Source: Streptomyces sp. BV286
GTDB taxonomy: Bacteria > Actinomycetota > Actinomycetes > Streptomycetales > Streptomycetaceae
DNA length: 64,000 nucleotides
Reading direction: 5' to 3'
NCBI RefSeq assembly: GCF_019090165.1
Contig: NZ_JAHRIB010000191.1
Location: 1 to 64,000, forward strand
Shown here: positions 58,936-64,000 of the stretch, one piece after another
Layout of the letters: every line of letters starts with the position of its first letter
How positions within the stretch are numbered: position 1 is the first letter of the stretch
Translations under genes and position numbers: made by a program
The notes under the pieces: model-generated
Seen by the model: only the letters and a program-made list of their open reading frames with translations
What the model was told of the DNA's origin: nothing
Database searches by the model: none

Positions 58936-58939
58936 TCAT
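58703..58939 (-). CDS. Doubtful small open frame (78 residues) overlapping the imuB-like stop
   Basis: An ATG at 58939 overlaps the TGA of the imuB-like gene (ATGA). The frame runs to 58703, ending ATTWFGQPV. Third-position GC is about 72 percent by count, well below the neighbouring genes, so it may be chance or a decayed gene. No family is recognised. It is reported only because the operon genes before it use the same overlap. Confidence 0.25.
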   Translation of the reverse strand: MRRLPPLSGVSRGARWSGGGTADAAQLAEAAEAGNSRAAAAALPTGFGRLVHVARVVAGARATADTDATATTWFGQPV

Positions 58940-59895
58940 GCGAGAGCTGCAGCAGGGCCCACCGTCCCGGGTCCGTAACGGTCGTTGAGCCGGTCGATGA
59001 CCGGCTCAACCCGCAGCCACGCCTCGCGGGCGCCGTCCAGTGTCAACTGCGTGTGGGCGAGCCCTCCGTCCACGGCCTCCGCGACCAGCGTGAGGCGCCG
59101 TATCCGGGCGCGTTGCAGGCCGAAGCCGTCCAGGACGCCGTACACGGCACGGCGAAGATCGTCCGTGTGCGCCGAAGGAGCAGCCAGCGTACGGGCCTTC
59201 GACACCTCCGTCCGGTCAGCCATCCGCACCACCACCGTGACCGAACGCGCCGCCCGCTCACCCGCCCGCAGCCGGGCCCCGAGCTCCGCGGCCAGCCGCA
59301 GAGCCGCAGAGCGGACCTTGAAGCCGTCCAGGACATCCACGGCGAAGTCGGCCCGGACGCTGACCGTCTCCGCCGCACGGCCCGGCACGACCGTCCGATG
59401 GTCCACTCCCCGCGCGCGCTCCTGCAGCGCGCGGCCCGGCCGTCCCAGGATCCGCAGCACCGTGGCACCGGGCAGCACGGCCAACTGCCCGATCGTCAGG
59501 ACCCCCAGGGAACGGAGCGCCGTGGCCTGCGCCCGCCGGATCCCGTACAACTCGCCGATGGGAAGCGGCCCGAGGAAATCCGCGGTGTCGGACGCCGGCA
59601 CGTGAAGGACGCCGCCCGATCCCGTACGCGAGGACGCCATGGCCGCGACGCTCCAGGACGGACCGATCCCCACGACCGTGCCCAGGCCGTACAGAGCAGC
59701 CGCCTGAAGCCGCAGCCGCTGCGCCAGACCGACCGGGCCGACGCCGAACAGCCGCAGGGCGCCGCCCACCTGGGCAACAGCCGCCGACGGCGCCAACGAC
59801 TGGGCGAGCGGGGTGAACCGCTCGATCGTCTCCATGAGCTCCGCGAGCCCTTCACCCTGACGAAGCCTCACGTGGAGGAAGACCGCCTCCCTCAC
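58936..59895 (-). CDS. imuB: ImuB-like Y-family DNA polymerase homologue
   Basis: The 319-residue protein from GTG 59895 has Y-family organisation. A palm-like N-terminus (VFLHVRLRQ, then GGALRLFGVGPVGLAQRLRL), fingers/thumb (LGPLPIGELYGIRRAQATAL, LTIGQLAVLPGATVLRILGR) and a little-finger domain (VVRMADRTEVSKARTLAAPS) are visible. The usual catalytic aspartate of motif DxDAF is missing (HVRLRQ), so it is probably a non-catalytic ImuB-like adaptor that recruits DnaE2 to the beta clamp. The GTG overlaps the upstream stop (GTGA). It lies in an operon with dnaE2. Confidence 0.85.
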   Translation of the reverse strand: MREAVFLHVRLRQGEGLAELMETIERFTPLAQSLAPSAAVAQVGGALRLFGVGPVGLAQRLRLQAAALYGLGTVVGIGPSWSVAAMASSRTGSGGVLHVPASDTADFLGPLPIGELYGIRRAQATALRSLGVLTIGQLAVLPGATVLRILGRPGRALQERARGVDHRTVVPGRAAETVSVRADFAVDVLDGFKVRSAALRLAAELGARLRAGERAARSVTVVVRMADRTEVSKARTLAAPSAHTDDLRRAVYGVLDGFGLQRARIRRLTLVAEAVDGGLAHTQLTLDGAREAWLRVEPVIDRLNDRYGPGTVGPAAALA

Positions 59896-60086
59896 CACAC
59901 CCTCCCGAACACAGCCTCTACGAGCCCTTGCCTGAAGTACCGTTCGGCGCCCCGCGGATCCGCCAACGCCCCGTCGGGCGGCAGCGCCTCGACGACGGGC
60001 GTGATCTCCTCCAGCGTGCCGAGGAGTCGAGGCAGCGCGGCCTCGCGCGCCGGAGGCAGCTGGGAACGTACGCGGAGGATGGTCAT
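59892..60086 (-). CDS. 64-residue fragment repeating the N-terminus of the imuB-like protein
   Basis: This short protein (MTILRVRSQLPPAREAALPR through RLLGTLEEITPVVEALPPDG and GALADPRGAERYF to VEAVFGRVW) aligns with the first 55 residues of the next gene: VFLHVRLRQGEGLAELMETI, ERFTPLAQSLAPSAAVAQVG, GALRLFGV. It is a truncated second copy of the Y-family N-terminus. Its ATG overlaps the dnaE2 stop (ATGA at 60083-60086), and its stop overlaps the imuB-like start. It may be a frameshift-truncated paralog or a functional small protein. Confidence 0.65.
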   Translation of the reverse strand: MTILRVRSQLPPAREAALPRLLGTLEEITPVVEALPPDGALADPRGAERYFRQGLVEAVFGRVW

Positions 60087-63000
60087 CCCGCACTCCCCGG
60101 ACTCTGGTGCCACAACTTCTTTCCGATCGCGGGCCCTTCGCCCGCCGGGCGCAGATCCGCCCACGGATGCATTTCGTATCCCGTGGACATCTGGATTCGA
60201 CGGCCGCCCGTCGGATCTCCGGCGCCCCGGGAGCCGTCCCCGTCCCCGGGTTCCCCCTGCGGCCCGGCCAGTCTCAGCGCCACGCCGTCCAGCCCTTCCT
60301 CGCGGCGCAGTTCCACCAGGTCGGCGAGGTTCCAGGCGGCCGCCCCGACCACGCTGAGGCTGCGCGGGCCGCGCCGCTGCACCACCCCGCGCACGAGCAG
60401 GAGCCAGGAGTGGAAGACGGTGTGCGCGCACGCCTCGTGGGAGTCGTCGAAGAAGGCGAGGTCGACCAGGCCCGTGCCGTCGTCCAGGGTGGTGAAGATG
60501 ACCCGCTTGCCGGAGCGGACGGGCGGCGTCTGGGTGGCCGCCCTGGCACCCGCGACCAGCACCGTCTCGCCGTGCCGGGCGGCCCGCAGCCGGCGTGCCG
60601 TGACGACGCCCAGCTCGTCCAGGAACGTCCGGTGGTCGTCCATCAGATTGCGTGAGGCGTCCATGGAGAGCACACCCAGTTCGGCGCTGAGCCGCTCCGC
60701 CGACGACAGGTCCGGCAGTCCGGCGGACGCGGTCTCCTGCCCGCCGCCCAGCGGTAGTTGGGCCCCGCGGCCGGCGCGTGCGCCCCGGTGCAGCTCCGTC
60801 AGGTGCAGTTGCAGGTCACGGCGGTTGGCGCCGAAGACGTCCAACGCGCCCACCTGTGCGAGCCGTCCGGCCAGTGGACGGCTCGGCCGGGCCCGTTCCC
60901 AGAAGTCGAGCAGCGAGGCGTACGGCTGCCCTTCCGCGATCCGTGCCGCCTCGGCCTCGCTGATGCCGTGCACATCGGAGAGCGCGAGCCGGACACCCCA
61001 GGTCTTCCCGGGCTCCCCGGGCTCCCCGGGCTCCCCGGAGGTCTTTTCACGGTCCCCGAAACCTTCTGATTCAGACACCAGTTCGATACGGTGTGCGACC
61101 GCCGACCTGTTCACGTCCAACGGCAGGATCGGCACCCCCCGCCGCCGCGCGTCCGCGAGCAGCAGCCGCTTCGGGTACATCCCGGGATCGTGGGTGAGCA
61201 GCCCCGCGTAGAAGGCCGCCGGGTGATGCGCCTTCAGCCAGGCCGACTGGTAGGTCGGCACGGCGAAGGCGACCGCGTGCGCCTTGCAGAAGCCGTACGA
61301 CCCGAAGGCCTCGACGATCTCCCAGGTGCGGGCGACCGTCTCCGCGTCGTACCCCCGCGCGGCCGCGTGCTGCGCGAACCAGAAGCGGATCCGCCCCTGC
61401 GACTCGGGGTCGGACAGCCCGCGCCGCACCCGGTCCGCCTCACCGCGGCCGCAGCCGGTCATGATGGCGACGATGTCGATGATCTGCTCGTGGAAGACCA
61501 CGACCCCGTACGTGCTCTTCAGCGGTTTCTCCAGATCCGGATGCGGGTGACGGACCGGCGCCCGGCCGTGCCGCGCCTCGATGAACGGCCGCACCATGTC
61601 GGCCGCGACCGGGCCGGGGCGGAAGAGGGAGATGTCGACGACGAGGTCGTGGAAGGTCTCGGGCTGGAGCCTGCCGACCAGGTCCCGCTGCCCCGGTGAC
61701 TCGATCTGGAAGCAGCCCAGCGTCTCGGTGGACCGGATGAGCCGGTACGTCGCCGGGTCGCCCTCCTCCACGGCGTCCAGGTCGACCCGGTCCCCCGTGG
61801 CGCGCTCCACCTCGGCCACCGCGTGGGCCATCGCGGACTGCATCCGCACCCCCAGCACATCGAGCTTGAGCAGCCCGAGATCCTCGACGTCCTCCTTGTC
61901 GAACTGGGACATGGGAAGCCCTTCGCCACTGGTCGGCACGACCGGCGTACGGGCAAGGAGCGAGGCGTCGGAGAGGAGAACTCCGCACGGGTGCATGGCG
62001 ACTCCGCGCGGCAGGGCGTCCAGCGCCTCCACCAGCTCCCAGAACCGTCCGTACTTCGCGCCTTCCTTCGGGAACTCGCCTGCCAGGGAGCGGAGTTCGG
62101 GCAGTTCCTCCAGCGCGGCGCGGGCGTCGCGGGCCCGGATGTGCGGGAAGGACTTGGCGATCCGGTCGATGTCGGCCGGGTTCATGGAGAGCGCGGCGCC
62201 GACGTCGCGTACGGCATGCCGTACGCGGTACGTCTCGGGCATCGCCACGGTCGCGACCCGCTCGGTGCCGAACCGGCCGATGATCGCGCGGTAGACCTCG
62301 ATGCGGCGCGCGGACTCCACGTCGATGTCGATGTCGGGCAGGACCTGGCGGCGCTTGGACAGGAAGCGTTCCATCAGCAGCCCGTGCTCGACGGGATCGG
62401 CGTGCGCGATGCCGAGGAGGTGGTTGACGAGCGAGCCCGCGCCGGAGCCCCGCGCGGCGACCCGGATGCCCATCTCCCTCACGTCGTCGACGACTTGAGC
62501 GACCGTCAGGAAGTAGGAGGCGAAACCGTGGTGGGCGATGATGTCCAGCTCGTGGTGCATCCGCTCCCAGTGGTCACGCGCTCCGGGAGAACGGTCGTAG
62601 CCGCGCAGCACCATCCCCGCCGCCGCCCGTGAGGCGAGGACGCGCTGCGCGGTGCGGCGGCCGGCCCCGACGAGACGCGGTTCGGGGAAGTGCACGGCGC
62701 CGATCCCCAGGTCGTCCTCCGGGTCGACCAGGCACTCGGCGGCGGTGGCCTGGGTCTGTTCGAGCAGACGGTACGCGGTGTCGCGGCGGTAGCCCGCGGC
62801 CTCGACGACGCGTTCGGCGGCGGCCAGCATGGCACCCGCGTCCTTGAGCCAGGCCTCGCCGCTGTCCAGTTCCTTGCGGGGGTCCACGGGGACCAGCCGA
62901 CGGGCGGCGTCCAGCACGTCGGCGACCGGGCCCATGCCCGCGTCGGCGTACCGGACGGCGTTGCCGAGCACCGGCCGCACTCCTTGTTCGGCGGCGAAGC

Positions 63001-63607
63001 CGACGGTACGGGCGGCCAGCCGCAGGGATCCCGGCCCGGTGCCCCCGCGTCCGTGCCAGACCGCTTCGAGGCGCAGGGCGCCGCCGTACACCTCCCGCCA
63101 GGGCGCGAGCAGTTTCGCGGCCCGGTCGGGGCGTCCGGCGGCGAGCGCCCGGCCCACGTCGGAGGCGGGGCCGAGCAGCACGGTCAGGCCCTCGGCGTGG
63201 TTGCCGGCCCAGGGCAGCAGCGGCTGTCCCTCTCCCCCATGCGCCGCAGTAACGATTCTGCACAGGTCGGCCCAGGCCCTCGCGCCGTCCCGGGCAAGGA
63301 AGGTCACCCGAGGTGTCGACTCATCGATGAAGGCGCCGCCCCGTACGGGAGTCCGGCGCCGCTCCCCCCGTACGGGCTCCCCGACCGCCAGGTCGACCCC
63401 GAACAGCGGACGGACACCCTGCGCGGCGCAGGCCTTGGCGAAGCGGACCGCACCCGCGAGGGTGTCCCGGTCGGTGAGCGCCAGCGCGTCCATGCCCCGC
63501 TCGGAGGCCTGCTCGGCGAGACGCTCCGGATGCGAGGCGCCGTACCGCAGCGAGAACCCGGAAGCGGTGTGCAGATGCGTGAAGCCCAGCACGCGCACCT
63601 CCACCAT
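60083..63607 (-). CDS. dnaE2: Error-prone DNA polymerase DnaE2
   Basis: The polymerase has 1174 residues from ATG 63607 (MVEVRVLGFTHLHTASGFSL). It has a PHP domain at the N-terminus, the DnaE catalytic core (PDIDIDVESARRIEVYRAII with the Asp pair), and a helix-hairpin-helix/finger region (LLKLDVLGVRMQSAMAHAVA, FQIESPGQRDLVGRLQPETF). A C-terminal OB-fold region (RVIFTTLDDGTGLVDLAFFD) follows. It is the translesion partner of ImuB. GGGAG precedes ATG 63607; a further ATG at 63637 is possible. A near-consensus LexA box lies 69-84 bp upstream. Genes downstream overlap it, forming a mutasome operon. Confidence 0.94.
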   Translation of the reverse strand: MVEVRVLGFTHLHTASGFSLRYGASHPERLAEQASERGMDALALTDRDTLAGAVRFAKACAAQGVRPLFGVDLAVGEPVRGERRRTPVRGGAFIDESTPRVTFLARDGARAWADLCRIVTAAHGGEGQPLLPWAGNHAEGLTVLLGPASDVGRALAAGRPDRAAKLLAPWREVYGGALRLEAVWHGRGGTGPGSLRLAARTVGFAAEQGVRPVLGNAVRYADAGMGPVADVLDAARRLVPVDPRKELDSGEAWLKDAGAMLAAAERVVEAAGYRRDTAYRLLEQTQATAAECLVDPEDDLGIGAVHFPEPRLVGAGRRTAQRVLASRAAAGMVLRGYDRSPGARDHWERMHHELDIIAHHGFASYFLTVAQVVDDVREMGIRVAARGSGAGSLVNHLLGIAHADPVEHGLLMERFLSKRRQVLPDIDIDVESARRIEVYRAIIGRFGTERVATVAMPETYRVRHAVRDVGAALSMNPADIDRIAKSFPHIRARDARAALEELPELRSLAGEFPKEGAKYGRFWELVEALDALPRGVAMHPCGVLLSDASLLARTPVVPTSGEGLPMSQFDKEDVEDLGLLKLDVLGVRMQSAMAHAVAEVERATGDRVDLDAVEEGDPATYRLIRSTETLGCFQIESPGQRDLVGRLQPETFHDLVVDISLFRPGPVAADMVRPFIEARHGRAPVRHPHPDLEKPLKSTYGVVVFHEQIIDIVAIMTGCGRGEADRVRRGLSDPESQGRIRFWFAQHAAARGYDAETVARTWEIVEAFGSYGFCKAHAVAFAVPTYQSAWLKAHHPAAFYAGLLTHDPGMYPKRLLLADARRRGVPILPLDVNRSAVAHRIELVSESEGFGDREKTSGEPGEPGEPGKTWGVRLALSDVHGISEAEAARIAEGQPYASLLDFWERARPSRPLAGRLAQVGALDVFGANRRDLQLHLTELHRGARAGRGAQLPLGGGQETASAGLPDLSSAERLSAELGVLSMDASRNLMDDHRTFLDELGVVTARRLRAARHGETVLVAGARAATQTPPVRSGKRVIFTTLDDGTGLVDLAFFDDSHEACAHTVFHSWLLLVRGVVQRRGPRSLSVVGAAAWNLADLVELRREEGLDGVALRLAGPQGEPGDGDGSRGAGDPTGGRRIQMSTGYEMHPWADLRPAGEGPAIGKKLWHQSPGSAG

Positions 63608-63675
63608 CCCGGGGCTCCCACGCCAGCCCTCGAACATCAGTTCCCAAGTTCCCCACCTCCACCATAGACCAATTT

Positions 63676-63691
63676 TCGAACGCCTGTGCGA
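63676..63691. promoter_or_regulatory. LexA (SOS) box upstream of dnaE2
   Basis: TCGAAC-GCCT-GTGCGA matches the actinobacterial SOS box TCGAAC-N4-GTTCGA at 11 of 12 positions. It lies between the dnaE2 start (63607) and the + strand gene at 63749, so it could also affect the latter. Confidence 0.75.
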
Positions 63692-63748
63692 CATCCGTTC
63701 GGCCCCGTCCCACCTGCGCAAACACCGCCCAGCTCGGACCGTGGGGGC

Positions 63749-64000
63749 ATGACACGGACAGCACAGGCCCCGCACCGGTCCTTCCTCGACGAGGTGAAGG
63801 ACGCGGTCACCCCGCGGGCCACGCTGCTCGTCATCGGCGTGCTCGCCCTGCAGCTGCTCTTCATCGCCTCCTACGTGGGAGCACTGCACCATCCGAAGCC
63901 GAAGGACGTGGCGTTCGCGGTGGTCGCGCCGGGCACCGCCGCCGAGCAGGCGGTGGCCCGGCTCGAACGGCTGCCCGGCAAACCCCTGGACCCCCGCACG
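63749..64000 (+). CDS. Membrane protein, DUF3533/ABC-2-like, partial at window end
   Basis: From ATG 63749 an open frame continues past the window end (84 codons seen). It begins MTRTAQAPHRSFLDEVKDAV, has a membrane helix (TLLVIGVLALQLLFIASYVG) and an extracytoplasmic part (DVAFAVVAPGTAAEQAVARL). The arrangement resembles YhgE/Pip- or DUF3533-type integral membrane proteins. Codon usage is native. Confidence 0.7.
   Translation, partial: MTRTAQAPHRSFLDEVKDAVTPRATLLVIGVLALQLLFIASYVGALHHPKPKDVAFAVVAPGTAAEQAVARLERLPGKPLDPRT

Noticed and set aside
58351..60357. 668-residue + strand open frame over the MMPL 5' end and imuB-like gene
   Set aside because: No motifs, Arg/Pro-rich, antisense to well-supported genes and crossing their boundaries.

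Overview
The window is high-GC actinobacterial chromosome, almost certainly Streptomyces. The evidence is the extreme third-position GC, GTG and TTG starts, ATGA/GTGA-coupled gene pairs, many TetR/GntR regulators, a LAETG-type sortase substrate, and the dispersed GGGGCGCGGGGAAC repeat. From memory, the gene order resembles the S. coelicolor SCO1705-SCO1740 neighbourhood (alcohol and aldehyde dehydrogenases, citrate transporter, hmgA, sigma/anti-sigma, Ser/Thr kinase, SGNH hydrolase, LPMO, lipase, dnaE2). No tRNA, rRNA, CRISPR array, phage or intact IS was found.

Layout. 0-8 kb: catabolic genes (acyl-CoA dehydrogenase; Zn-alcohol plus aldehyde dehydrogenase) with TetR and ArsR-like regulators. 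Two copies of a 19-bp operator tie the acyl-CoA dehydrogenase/TetR promoter to the aldehyde dehydrogenase promoter. 8-16.7 kb: an orphan sugar-ABC ATPase, an MFS carrier, a citrate transporter, a molybdopterin oxidoreductase behind a TetR-type palindrome, and a coupled lipoprotein-TetR pair. 16.8-24.4 kb: homogentisate dioxygenase (tyrosine catabolism) with a GntR regulator, a stand-alone protein resembling only the C-terminal part of type ISP restriction enzymes, a TetR-controlled ABC exporter with twin operators, and a CoA-transferase.

24.4-31.4 kb is the most interesting system. An ECF sigma factor/anti-sigma pair (SigK/RskA-like) lies divergent to a DUF4331 surface protein, a TPR membrane protein and a NicO-type transporter with 38 histidines in one loop. 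Near-matching SigK-type promoters (CCATCC-N16-CGAATA and CAATCC-N16-CGAAT) face both ways from the shared intergenic region, which suggests one autoregulated regulon. 31.4-35.4 kb: a membrane Ser/Thr kinase, an SGNH hydrolase and a subtilase.

35.5-45.6 kb: a polysaccharide cluster (four-helix membrane protein, FemAB/BioF2-like acyltransferase, two GT2 glycosyltransferases, polysaccharide deacetylase, a 1311-residue flippase/GT-C-like fusion, and a membrane-anchored GH39-like hydrolase). 45.7-52.6 kb: an AAA ATPase, small regulators, acetyltransferases, a methyltransferase, a wall-anchored AA10 LPMO, and a lipase with a CRP-like palindrome in its leader. 52.7-58.7 kb: MarR/cupin with paired operators, then a two-component system and an MMPL exporter next to a decayed transposase remnant, so this module may have been acquired. 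58.9-63.7 kb: an SOS-like mutasome operon (dnaE2, a 64-residue fragment repeating the N-terminus of the next gene, an imuB-like gene), all with overlapping stop/start codons, under a near-consensus LexA box. The window ends inside a membrane-protein gene.

Functions are assigned by reading motifs in the translated sequence. No database search was run.
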